Of a stretch of DNA of 64,000 nucleotides, positions 33,424-46,240 are shown piece after piece; the first letter of the stretch is position 1, and every line of letters starts with the position of its first letter. The notes under the pieces are model-generated. The model searched no databases. It was not told the origin of the DNA and saw only the letters and a list, made by a program, of their open reading frames with translations. Both the position numbers and the translations under genes were made by a program. Source of the stretch: Owenia fusiformis (Eukaryota; Annelida; Polychaeta; Sabellida; Oweniidae); contig CAIIXF020000002.1 of assembly GCA_903813345.2 (NCBI GenBank), positions 29,376,723-29,440,722 of the forward strand, read 5' to 3'.

Positions 33424-34589
33424 TAACTAGACATGTAAATTGAACAAGTTCAATTTAAGACTCCAGATTTCAGACTTTTTTTAAGCTGAGTCATCCAAAT
33501 ACTTGTAAGCTGAGTCATTCAGAATAAGCTGAGTCAGCTAGAATATAGACATTTAGACAACTCTTAAGAATGTTATCTTCGACTCCATTGGCTTAACATA
33601 GGGATATCATCATATCGACTTTTCGAGAATTCTAACCGCTATAACTATCTAATCATAAGTTGGATCGAAATTTGGTTTAAATATTCGGATTCCTGAGAAA
33701 ATTCTACCCTTAATTCATAACTCATACGTTAAATTTGGAGAACTTTTTATTTTGACCTACTTTTCAGACACCATATCTCAAAAGTGGGTCAAAATACTTT
33801 CTGACGGCAGAGGCTAACACTATAAGCACACTCTTTGCTACCTGTATACAAAATTTCGAAGCAAATCATTAAAGTGTAATGTCAGAATCACAAAAATAAG
33901 GAAAAACTATGAATTTGACCTAGATTTTGACCTAGGCATTTTGGTGTCCAAATTTTAAAGCTAGATAGCCTTCGAGGTCCCCTTCTTTTATAGGCGTTCA
34001 GAATGTTAAGCTGTACTCAGTTTATATCTGGTATTTTACACTTCAACAAAATCTTTTTTCTCATTGACATAACATAGGCACCAAATTTAGCGATTTTTGA
34101 GCTTTCAAAACGCCATAACTTCCGAACCGATCCAAATTTGGTTTGCAGATTCGGATTCCTGAGATCATTCTACACTTATTTCATAACTCACATGTTGAAT
34201 TTGGAGAGTTTTTTGTTCTGACCTACTTTTCGGACGCAATATCTCAAAATCGGTAAGAGTAATCAAAAAACGATTTGCCTTACGGAATTAGCGTTTTTTC
34301 CAAGGAACATGATGAAAAAAACCCGGAGCGAAAATATTGAAAGACGACTGAGAAAAGTGGTGAATTAGTGAAAATCCAAGATTTGACCTAGTTCTTGACC
34401 TATGACCTAGATAAAAATTTGACCTAATTTCCCAGAAAGCCAGATACATTCCCTAGTCAACCATGTAGGTTGGATTAAGTAAGACGTTATAGTTGGAGAG
34501 AAAATCTGTTAGGAGGAAGAAAGAAAGAATAATAAGAAAACAGGCAAAAACAATAGACTCCAGATTTTCAATCTGGAGTCTAATAATAA
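33424..34589 (+). repeat. array unit 1 (no microsatellite, type B-like end)
   Basis: The leftmost unit directly follows the LINE tail. It lacks a microsatellite, is more diverged than the others, and ends with one hairpin cassette (34555-34581). Its DR1 has an A spacer (34396-34408). Confidence 0.85.
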
Positions 34590-36153
34590 TAACTAGACTT
34601 TGGAAATTGAACGAAGTTCAATTTCAGACTCCAGATCTAGACTTTTTTTAAGCCCAGTCATCTAAAATAAGCTGAGTCATCCAGAATAAGCTGAGTCATC
34701 CAGAATAAGATGGATGGATAAAATAGGAAGGTAGGATAGGATAGAATGGGAAGGAACGATAGGATAGAATAAGAAAGAAGGATAGGATAGAACAGAATAG
34801 GAAGAAAGGATATGATAGGAGAGGATAGGAAGGATAGGAAGGAAAGGATACGAAGGAAGGATAGATAGGAAGGATAGGATAGGATAGGATAGGATCAGAT
34901 AGGAAGGATGGATGAATTTTTCAATATTTTCTTCTCTACTCTTGACTTTCTATCAGGATACCATCAGATTGATTTACCGAAATTTCAAAACGCCATAACT
35001 TCCATACCGGAAGTCGGATCTAAATTTGATTTAAAGATTCGGATTCCTGACAAAATTCTACCCCTAATTCATAACTCATACGTTAAATTTGGCGAATTTT
35101 TATTTTGACCTACTTTTTTGACACGCCACAACTTCGGAACCGGAAGTTGAATCGAAATTTAGTTTGCAGATTTGGATTCCTGAAAAAATTCTACCCCTAA
35201 TTCATAACTCATACGTTAAATTTGGAAATTTTTTATTTTGACCTGCTTTTCGGACACGCCATAACTTCCGAACCGGAAGTCGGATCGAAATTTAGTTTGC
35301 AGATTCGGATTCCTGACAAAATTCTACCCCTAATTCATAACTCATACGTTAAATTTTGAGAACTTTTTATTTTGATCTACTTTTCGGACATCATATCTCA
35401 AAAGTGGGTCAAAATACTTTCTGACGGCAAAAGGCTAACACTATTAGCACACTCTTGGCTACATGTATACAAAATTTCGAAGAATATAATTAATCTGTAG
35501 TGTCAGAATCGCAAAAATAAGGAAAAACTTTGAATTTGACCTAGATTTTGACCTAGGCATTTTGGTGTCCAAATTTTTATGAAAAGAAGGTTTTGAGGTC
35601 CCTTTCTTTTATGGGCTTCCATTATGTTTAGCTGTGCTTAGTCTATATTTCGTATTTTACACTTCAAAAAAATATTTTTTCCCATTGAATTAACATGGGG
35701 CACCAAAATTAGCGATTTTTGAATTTTCAAAACGCCATAACTTCTGAACCGGAAGTCAGATCGAAATTTGGTTTTCAGATTCGGAATCCTGAGAAAATTA
35801 TCTGTAAGACTGATATCCTTGACATTGGATTCAGAAAACCGAATTTTTGGACCTCGTTTTCGGACACTGATATCTCGAAATCGGTTTGAGATACCAAAAA
35901 ACTAAATCGACCCTAGGTTTTCTACTTTTTTATGAGGAACACAATGAAAAAAAACCGGATCGAAAATATTGAAGGACGACTGAGAAAATCGAAAAAAGTG
36001 ACAAAGTACTGGATTTGACCTAGTTCTTGGCCTTTGACCTAGATAAAAATTTGACCCAATTTCCCACCAACTAGATACTAAACCTAAATAAACTGTATTA
36101 TGGTTCTTACTGGATACCTCATAGTTACTGAAAAAACTCCCAAAGAATAATAA
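34590..36153 (+). repeat. array unit 2 (type A)
   Basis: Has a GGATA/GGAAGGATA tract (about 34712-34907) and three tandem 133-bp subrepeats from about 34985, plus a fourth subrepeat-like copy near 35728. It ends AAAGAATAATAATAA with no hairpin cassette. Confidence 0.88.
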
Positions 36154-37572
36154 TAACTAGACTTGGGAAATTGAACGAAGTTCAATTTCAGACTCCAGAT
36201 CCAGACTTTTTTTAAGCCCAGTCATTTAAAAAAAGCCGAGTCATCCAGAATAAGCCGAGTCACCCAGAATAAGATGGATGGATAAAACAGGAAGGTAGGA
36301 TAGGGTAGAATGAGAAGGAACGATAGGATAGAATAAGAAAGAAGGATAGGATATAACAGAAAAAGAAGAAAGGATATGATAGGAGAGGATAGGAAGGAAA
36401 GGATACGAAGGAAGGATAGATAGGAAGGATAGGATAGGATCAGATAGGAAGGATGGATGAATTTTTCAATATTCTCTTCTCTACTCTTGACTTTCTATCA
36501 GGATACCATCAGATCGATTTTCCGAAATTTCAAAACGCCATAACTTCCGAACCGGAAGTCGGATCTAAATCTGATTTAAAGATTCAGATTCCTGACAAAA
36601 TTCTACCCCTAATTCATAACTCATACGTTAAATTTGACGAATTTTTATTTTGACCTACTTTTTGGACACGCCATAACTTCTGAACCGGAAGTCGGATCGA
36701 AATTTGGTTTACAGATTCGGATTTCTGAGAAAATTCTACCCTTAATTCATAACTCAAACGTTAAATTTGGAGAACTTTTTATTTTGACCTACTTTTCGGA
36801 CACCATATCTCAAAAGTGGGTCAAAATACTTTCTGACGGCAAAAGGCTAACGCTATTAGCACACTCTTGGCTACATGTATACACAATTTTGAAGAATATA
36901 ATTAAAGTGTAGTGTCAGAATCGCAAAAATAAGAAAAAACTTTGAATTTGACCTAGATTTTGACCTAGGCATTTTGGTGTCCAAATTTTGAAGCTATGTG
37001 GCTTTTGAGGTCCACTTCTTTGAAAGGCTTTGATTATATGAAGCTGAACTCAGTCTATATTTCGTATTTTTCACTTCAAAAAAATCTTTTTTCCCATTGA
37101 CTTAACATGGGCACCAAATTTAGCGATTTTTGAGCTTTCAAAACGCCATAACTTCCGAACAGGAAGTCTGATTTGAATTTGGTTTTCAGATTCGGAATCC
37201 TGAGAAAATTTCCTATAAGACTGATATCCTGGACATTTGATTCGGAGAACTTTTTTTTGGACCTCGTTTTCGGACACTGATATCTCGAAATCGGTTTGAG
37301 ATATCAAAAAACTAAATCGACCCTAGCTTTCCTACTTTTTTATAAGGAACACAATGAAAAAAACCTGGATCAAAAATATTGAAGGACGACCGAGAAAATC
37401 GAAAAAAGTGACAAAGTACTGGATTTGACCTAGTTCTTGACCTTTGACCTAGATAAAAATTTGACCCAATTTCCCACCAACTAGATACTGAACCTAAATA
37501 AACTGTATTATGATCTTTACTGGATACCTTATAGTTATTGAAAAAACGCTTAAAGAAAAATAATAATAATAA
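36154..37572 (+). repeat. array unit 3 (type A)
   Basis: GGATA tract at about 36280-36455, two tandem 133-bp subrepeats, and an (AAT)n end without a hairpin. Close to unit 2 in sequence. Confidence 0.88.
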
Positions 37573-39081
37573 TAACTAGACTTTGGAAATTGAACGAGTT
37601 CAATTTCAGACTCCAGATTCAGACCTTTTTAGCCGAGTCATCCAAAATAAGCCGAGTCATCCAGAATAAGCTGAGTCATCCAGAAAAAGATGGATGGATA
37701 AAATAGGAAGGTAGGATAGGATAGAATAGGAGGGGACGATAGGATAGAATAAGAAAGAAGGATAGGATTGAATAGGAAGAAAGGATATGATAGGATAGGA
37801 TAGGAAGGAAAAGATACGAAGGAAGGATAGATAGGAAGGATAGGATAGGATCAGATAGGAAGGATGGATGAATTTTTCAATATTTTCTTCTCTACTCTTG
37901 ACTTTCTATCAGGATACCATCAGATCGATTTTTCCGAAATTTCAAAACGCCATTTCTTCCGAACCGGCAGTCAAATCGAAATTTGGTTTACAGATTCGGA
38001 TTCCTGACAAAATTCTACCCCTAATTCATAACTCATACGTTAAATTTGGAGATTTTTTATTTTGACCTACTTTTTGGACACGCCATAACTTCCGAACTGG
38101 AAGTCAGATCGAAATTTGGTTTGCAGATTCGGATTCCTGACAAAATGCTACCCCTAATTCATAACTCATACGTTAAATTTGGGGATTTTTTTATTTTGAC
38201 CTACTTTTCGGACACCATATCTCAAAAGTGGGTCAAAATACTTTCTGACGGCAAAAGGCTAACACTATTAGCACACTCTTGGCTACATGTATACACAATT
38301 TCGAAGAATATAATTGAAGTGTAGTGTCAGAATCGCAAAAATAAGGAAAACCTTTGAATTTGACCTAGATTTTGACCTAGGCATTTTGGTGTCCAAATTT
38401 TGAAACTAACTGGCTTTTGAGGTCCCCTTCTTTTGAAGGCTTTCATTAAATTAAGCTGAACTCAGTCTATATTTCGTATTTCTCACTTCAAAAAAATCTT
38501 TTTTCCCATTGACTTAACATGGGCACCAAATTTTTGAGCTTTTAAAACGCCATAACTTCCGAACCGGAAGTCAGATCGAAATTTGGTTTGCAGATTCGGA
38601 TTCCTGGGGAAATTCTTCCCTTAGTTCATAACTCATATGTTAAATTTGAGAAACCTCTAATTTCGACCTACTTTCTGGACGCCATATTTCAAAATTGGTA
38701 AGAGTAATCAAAAAATGGATGGCACATCATGAAAGGGCTGTTTCTAAGCTACATGATGAAAAAAAGACAAAGACGTTTCGATAAATAACAACGAAGATAA
38801 TGGACAGAAGGTTGAAAATGTAAGATTTGACCTAGTTCTTGACCTTTGACCTAGATAAAAAATTGACCCAATTTCCCACCAACTAGATACTGAACCTAAA
38901 TGAACTGTATAATGGTCTTTACTGGATACCTTATAGTTATAGAAAAATCGTCTAAAGAATAATAAAGAAGAATACTGGCAAAAACAATAGACTCCAGATT
39001 GACATCTGGAGTCTAATAAGAAGAAGAAGAAGAATACTGGCAAAAACAATAGACTCCAGATTGACATCTGGAGTCTAATAA
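37573..39081 (+). repeat. array unit 4 (type A) with two hairpin cassettes
   Basis: GGATA tract at about 37695-37865, two 133-bp subrepeats, then an end followed by hairpins at 38989-39014 and 39051-39076. Both have the TGAC-type loop. Confidence 0.88.
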
Positions 39082-40497
39082 TAACTAGACTTTGGAAATT
39101 GAACGAAGTTCAATTTCAGACTCCAGATCTAGACTTTTTTTTAGCCGAGTCATCCAGAATAAGCCGAGTCATCCAAAATAAGCTGAGTCATCCAGAAAAA
39201 GATGGATGGATAAAATAGGAAGGTAGGATAGGATAGGAAGGAACGATAGGATAGAATAAGAAAGAAGGATAGGATAGAACAGAATAGGAAGAAAGGATAT
39301 GATAGGAGAGGATAGGAAGGATAGGAAGGAAATGATACGAAGGAAGGATAGATAGGAAGGATAGGATAGGTTAAGATCAGATAGGAAGGATGGATGAATT
39401 TTTCAATATTTTGTTCTCTACTCTTGACTTTCTATCAGGATACCATCAGATCGATTTTCCGAAATTTCAAAACGCCATAACTTCCGAACCAGGAGTCAAA
39501 TCGAAATTTGATTTAAAGATTCGGATTCCTGACAAAATTCTACCCCTAATTCATAACTCATACGTTAAATTTGGCAAATTTTTATTTTGACCTACTTTTC
39601 GTACACGCCATAACTTCTGAACCGGAAGTCGAATCGAAATTTGGTTTGTAGATTCGGATTCCTGAGAAAATTCTATACTTACTTCATAACTCAAACGTTA
39701 AATTTGGAGATTTTTTTATTTTAACCTACTTTTTGGACACCATATCTCAAAAGTGGGGCAAAATAGTTCCTGACGGCAAAAGGCTAACACTATTAGCACA
39801 CTGTTGTCTACATGTATACAAAATTTCGAAGAATATAATTAATCTGTAGTGTCAGAATCGCAAAAATAAGGAAAAACCTTGAATTTGACCTAGATTTTGA
39901 CCTAGGCATTTTGGGGTCCAAATTTTGAAGCTAGATGGCTTTTGAGGTCCCATTTTTTTAAAAGCTATCATTATATTAAGCTGAACTCAGTCTATATTTC
40001 GTATTTTTCACTTCAAAAAAATATTTTTTCCCATTGACTTAACATGGGCACCAAATTTAGCGATTTTTGAGCTTTCAAAACGCCATAACTTCTGAAATGG
40101 AAGTCCAATCCAAATTTGGTTTTCAGATTCGGAATCCTGAGAAAATTTCCTATAAGACTAATATCCTGGACATTTGATTCGGAGAATTCTTTTTTGGACC
40201 TCGTCTTCGGACACTGATATCTCGAAATCGGTTCGAGATATCAAAAATCTAAATCGTGTTTCTTTATACTACTTTTTTATGAGGAACACAATGAAAAAAA
40301 ACCGGATCGAAAATATTGAAGGACGACTGAGAAAATCGAAAAAAGTGACAAAGTACTGGATTTGACCTAGTTCTTGACCTTTGACCTAGATAAAAATTTG
40401 ACCCAATTTCCCACCAACTAGATACTGAACCTAAATATACTGTATTATGATCTTTACTGGATACCTTATAGTTATTGAAAAAACTCTTAAAGAAAAA
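39082..40497 (+). repeat. array unit 5 (type A)
   Basis: GGATA tract at about 39208-39388 and two 133-bp subrepeats. It ends AAAGAAAAA directly before the next TAACTAG, with no hairpin cassette. Confidence 0.88.
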
Positions 40498-42215
40498 TAA
40501 CTAGACTTGGGAAATTGAACGAAGTTCAATTTCAGACTCCAGATCCAGACTTTTTTAAGCCCAGTCATCTAAAATAAGCCGAGTCATCCAGAATAAGCCC
40601 AGTCATCCAGAATAAGATGGATGGATAAAACAGGAAGGTAGGATAGGATAGAATGGGAAGGAACGATAGGATAGAATAAGAAAGAAGGATGGGGTAGAAC
40701 AGAATAGGAAGAAAGGATATGATAGGAGAGGAAAAGGAAGGATAGGAAGGAAAGGATACGAAGGAAAGATAGGATAGGATAAGATCAGATAGGAAGGATG
40801 GATGAATTTTTCAATATTTTCTTCTCTACTCTTGACTTTCTATAAGGATACCATCAGATCGATTTTCCAAAATTTCAAAACGCCATAACTTCCGAACCGG
40901 GAGTCGGACCTAAATTTGATTTAAAGATTCGGATTCCTGACAAAATTCTACCCCTAATTCATAACTCATACATTAAATTTGGCGAATTTTTATTTTGACC
41001 TACTTTTTGGACACGCCATAACTTCGGAACCGGAAGTCGGATCGAAATTTGGTTTGCAGATTCGGATTTCTGAGAAAATTCTATTCTTTATTCATAACTC
41101 AAACGTTAAATTTGGAGAACTTTTTATTTTGACCTACTTTTCGGACACCATATCTCAAAAGTGGGTCAAAATACTTTCTGACGGCAAAAGGCTAACGCTA
41201 TTAGCACACTCTTGGCTACATGTATACACAATTTCAAGGAATATAATTAAAGTGTAGTGTCAGAATCGCAAAAATAAGAAAAAACTTTGAATTTGACCTA
41301 GATTTTGACCTAGGCATTTTGGTGTCCAAATTTTAAAGCTAGATGGCTTTTGAGGTCCCATTCTTTTAAAAGCTTTCATTATATTTAGCTGAACTTAGTC
41401 TATATTTCGTATTTTTCACTTCAAAAAAATCTTTTTTCCCATTGACTTAACATGGGCTCAAAATTTAGCGATTTTTTAGTTTTCAAAACGCCATAACTTC
41501 AGAACCGGAAGTCTGATCTAAATTTCGTTTTCAGATTCGGAATCCTGAGAAAATTTCCTGTAAGACTAATATCCTGGACATTTGATTCGGAGAACTTTTT
41601 TTTGGACCTCGTTTTTGGACACTGATATCTCGAAATCGGTTTGAGATATCAAAAAACTAAATCGACCCTAGATTTCCTACTTTTCTATAAGGAACACAAT
41701 GAAAAAAACCCGGATCGAAAATATTGAAGGACAACCGAGAAAATCGAAAAAAGTGACAAAGTACTGGATTTGACCTAGTTCTTGACCTTTGACCTAGATA
41801 AAAATTTGACCCAATTTCCCACCAACTAGATACTGAACCTAAATAAACTGTATTATGGTCCTTACTGGATACCTAACAGTTATTGAAAAAACTCCCAAAG
41901 AATAATAATAATAATAAAAAGAATACTGGCAAAAACAATAGACTCCAGATTTTCAATCTGGAGTCTAATAAGAAGAAGAAGAATACTGGCAAAAACAATA
42001 GACTCCAGATTGACATCTGGAGTCTAATAAGAAGAAAAAGAATAATAAGAAAACTGACGAAAACAATAGACTCCAGATTTCATCTGGAGTCTAATAATAA
42101 GAAGAAAAAGAATAATAAGAAAACTGACGAAAACAATAGACTCCAGATTTCATCTGGAGTCTAATAAGAAAACTGACGAGAACAATAGACTCCAGATTTT
42201 CAATCTGGAGTTTAA
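40498..42215 (+). repeat. array unit 6 (type A) with five hairpin cassettes
   Basis: GGATA tract at about 40620-40800 and two subrepeats. It is almost identical in the middle to unit 10. Five hairpins follow its end (41940-42213), the last with one arm base changed (GGAGTTT). Confidence 0.88.
41940..42213 (+). repeat. cluster of five hairpin cassettes
   Basis: AGACTCCAGAT, a loop of 3-5 nt, and ATCTGGAGTCT at 41940-41966, 42000-42025, 42068-42092, 42138-42162 and 42187-42213. They are joined by (A/G)AA-rich text with ACTGGCAAAAACAAT or ACTGACGAAAACAAT just before each hairpin. Loops vary (TTTCA, TGAC, TTC); the arms do not, except in the last. Confidence 0.93.
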
Positions 42216-44006
42216 TAACTAGATTGGTAAATTGAACAAAGTTCAATTTAAGACTCCAGATTGATTTACTTGTGTAAAGAGCTGAGTAAGTAACTGAGTA
42301 GGAAGCTGAGTAAGTAGATGATTAAGTAATTGAGTAAGTAGCTTAGTAGGCAGCTGAGTAAGTAGCTGAGTAAGCAACTGAGTAGGTAGCTGAGTAAGTA
42401 GCTAAGTATGTAGCTGAGTAGGTAGCTGAGAAGTAGATAGCTAAGTAGGTAGCCGAGTAGGTAGGTAGGTAGGTAGGTAGGTAGGTAGGTAGGTAGGTAA
42501 GTAGGAATATTTGACCGGTCGTCGGATTGAAATTTGATTTTCAGATTCGGATTCCTGAGAAAATTCTACCCTTAATTCATAACTCATACGTTAAATTTGG
42601 AGAACCTTTCATGTTGACCTACATTTTGGGCACTATATCTCAAAAGTGGGTCAAAATACTTTCTGACGGCAAAAGGCTAACACTATTAGCACACTCTTTG
42701 CTACCTGTATACAAAATTTTGAAGCAAATAATTAAAGTGTAGTGTCAGAATCGCAAAAATAAGTAAAAACTATAAATTTGACCTAGATTTTGACCTAGGC
42801 ATTTTGGTGTCCAAATTTTGAAGCAAGATAGCTTTTGAGGTCCCTTTCTTTTATAGGCTTTCATTATGTAAAGCTGTACTCAGTCTATATCTCCTATTTT
42901 ACACTTCAGAAAAATCTTTTTTCCCATTGCCATAACATGGGGCACCAAATTTAGCGATTTTTGAGCTTTCAAAACGCCATAACTTCTGAACGGGAAGTCA
43001 GATCGAAATTTGTTTTGCAGATTCGGATACCTGAGAAAGTTTTACCCCTAATACATAACACATACGTTAAATTTAACGAATTTTTATTTTGACCTACTTT
43101 TTGGACACGGCCTAACTTCGTAACCAGAAGTCGGATCGAATTTTGGTTTACAGATTCAGATTCCTGGGAAAATTCTACCCTTAATTCATAGCTCATATGC
43201 TAAATTTGGAGAACTTTTAATTTTGACCTATATTTCTGACACCATATCTCAAAAGTGGGTCAAAATACTTTCTGACGGCAAAAGGCTAACACTATTAGCA
43301 CACTCTTTGCTACCTGTATACAAAATATTGAAGCAAATTATTGAAGTGCAGTGTCAGAATCGTAAAAATAAGGAAAAGCTGTGAATTTGACCTAGATTTT
43401 GACCTAGGCATTTTGGTGTCCAAATTTTGAAGTTATGCAGCTTTTGAGGTCCCCTTCTTTTATAGGCATTCATTATGTTAAGCTGTACTCAGTCTATATC
43501 TTGTATTTTACACTTCGAAAAAGTATTTTTTCCTATTGGCTTAACATGGGCACCAAATTTAGCGATTTTTGAGATTTCAAAACGCCATAACTTCCGAACC
43601 GGTAGTCGAATCGAAATTTTGTTTGCAGTTTCGGATTCCTGAGATAATTCTTCACTTATTTGATGATTCACACGTTGAATTTAGAGAACTTTTTATGTTC
43701 TGACCTACTTTTTGGACGCCATATCTCAAAATCGGTAAGAGTAATCAAAAAACGGTTAACCATGCGCAATAAGCTTTTTCTAAAGATCATGATGAAAAAA
43801 ACCCGGAGCGAAAATACCGAAGGACGACTGAGAAAACTTGTAAAATACTGAAAAACCACGATTTGACCTAGTTCTTGACCTTTGACCTAGATAAACATTT
43901 GACCTAATTTCCCAGAAACTAGGTTTCATTACCTAGTTGACTATGTTAGCAGATTTAAGTTAGTCCTTCTAGTTGCTGAGAAAAAGTGTTCGGAAAGAAA
44001 GAATAA
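42216..44006 (+). repeat. array unit 7 (type B)
   Basis: Carries an AGCTGAGTAAGT-type 12-bp tract (about 42283-42500) passing into a pure GTAG tract. It has two partial copies of the conserved middle (from 42630 and 43230), so it is internally duplicated. Its end is TTCTAGTTGCTGAGAAAAAG. Confidence 0.88.
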
Positions 44007-46240
44007 TAACTAGATTTGTAAATTGAACAAAATTCAATTTAAGACTCCAGATTGATTTACTTGAGTAAAGAGCTGAGTAAGTAACTGAGTAGGAAGCTGA
44101 GTAAGTAGATGATTAAGTAATTGAGTAAGTAGCTGAGTAGGTAGCTGAGTAAGCAGCTGAGCAGGTAGCTGAGTAAGTAGCTGAGTAGGTAGCGGAGTAA
44201 GTAGCTGAGTAGGTAGCTGAGTAGGTAGCTAAGTAGGTAGCCGAGTAGGTAAGTAGGTAGGTAAGTAGGAATTTTTGACCGGAAGTCAGATTGAAATTTG
44301 GTTTGCAGATTTGGATTCCTGAGAAAATTCTACCCTTAATTCATAACTCATTTTATTTTGACCTACTTTACGGACACCATATCTCAAAAGTGGGTCAAAA
44401 TACTCTTTGACGGCAAAAGGCTAACACTATAAGCACACTGTTTGCTACCTGTATACAAAATTTTGAAGCAAATCCTAAAAGTGTAGTGCCAGAATCGCAA
44501 AAATAAGGAAAAACTATGAATTTGACCTAGATTTTGACCTAGGCATTTTGGTGTCCAAATATTGAAACTAGGTAGCTTTTGAGGTCCCCTTCTTTTATAG
44601 GAATTCATTATCTTAAGCTGTACTCAATCTATATCTCGTATTTTACACTTCAAAAAAATCTTTTTTCCTTGACTTTCTATCAGGATAACATCAGATCGAT
44701 TTTTCTCGAAATTTCAAAACGCCATAACTTTCAAACCGGAAGTCGGATCGAAATTTGATTTAAAGATTCGGATTCCTGACAAAATTCTACCCCTTATTCA
44801 TAACTCATACGTTAAATTTGGCGAATTTTTATTTTGACCTACTTTTTGGACACGCCATAACTTTGGAACCGGAAGTCGGATCGAAATTTGATTTGCAGAT
44901 TCGGATTCCTGAGAAAATTCTACTCTTAATTCATAACTCATATGTAAAATTTGGAGAATTTTTTATTTTGACCTACTTTTCGGACACCATATCTCAAAAG
45001 TGGGTCAAAATACTCTTTGACGGCAAAAGGCTAACACTATTAGCCCACTCTTTGCTACCTGTATACAAAATTTTGAAGCAAATCCTAAAAGTGTAGTGCC
45101 AGAATCGCAAAAATAAGGAAAAACTATGAATTTGACCTAGATTTTGACCTAGTCATTTTGGTGTCCAAATATTGAAACTAGGTAGCTTTTGAGGTCCCCT
45201 TCTTTTATAGGAATTCATTATCTTAAGCTGTACTCAATCTATATCTCGTATTTTACACTTCAAAAAAATCTTTTTTCCTTGACTTTCTATCAGGATATCA
45301 ACAGATCGATTTTTCTCAAAATTTTCAAAACGCCATAACTTTCGAACCGGATGTCGGATCGGAATTTGGTTTGCAGATTTAGATTCCTGAGAAAATTCTA
45401 CACTTATTTTATAGCTCATATGTTAAATTTGGTTAACTTTTTAGTTTGACCTACATTTCGGACACCATATCTCAAAAGTGGGTCAAAATACTTTCTGACG
45501 GCAAAAGGCTATCACTATAAGCACACTCTTTGCTACCTGTATACAAAATTTTGAAGCAAATTATTTAAGTGTAGTGTCAGAATCGTAAAAATAAGAAAAT
45601 GCTATAAATTTGACCTAGATTTTGACCTAGGCATTTTGCTGTCCAAATTTTAAAGCTAGATAGCCTTCGAGGTCCCCTTCTTTTATAGGCTTTCATTATG
45701 TTAAGCTGTACTCAGTCTATATCTCGTATTTTACACTTCGAAGAAGTCTTCTTCCCCATTGACTTAACATGGGGCACCAAATTTAGCGATTTTGAGATTT
45801 CAAAATGCTATAACTTCTAATCCGGTAGTCTGATCGAAATTTTGTTTGCAGATTCGGATTCCTGAGATAATTCTACACTTATTTGATAATTCACACGTTG
45901 AATTTGGAGAACTTTTTATGTTCTGACCTACTTTTCGGACGTCATTTCTCAAAATCGGTAAAAGTAATCAAAAAACGATTTGCCTTACGGAATTAGCTTT
46001 TTTTCTAAGGAACATGATGAAAAAAACCCGGAGCAAAAATACCGAAGGACGACTGAGAAAACTTGTAAAATAGTGAAAACCCACGATTTGACCTAGTTCT
46101 TGACCTTTGACCTAGATAAACATTTGACCTAATTTCCCAGAAACTAGGTTTCATTACCTAGTTGACTATGTTAGCAGATTTAAGTAAGTTCTTCTAGTTG
46201 CTGAGAAAAAGTGTTCGGAAAGAAAGAAAGAAAGAAAGAA
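44007..46240 (+). repeat. array unit 8 (type B) with internal 607-bp duplication
   Basis: 12-bp tract at about 44068-44272. The middle is present three times: copies at about 44380 and 44987 are 607 bp apart and nearly identical, sharing TAGGAATTCATTATCTTAAG, and a third follows at about 45465. Confidence 0.88.

Noticed and set aside
41883-42164. Open frame with repeated NNRLQIFNLES-like peptides (also 51519-51881 and 51293-51838)
   Set aside because: The peptides are translations of the hairpin cassettes and AAT/AAG linkers. Both strands are open for the same reason and nothing matches a protein family.
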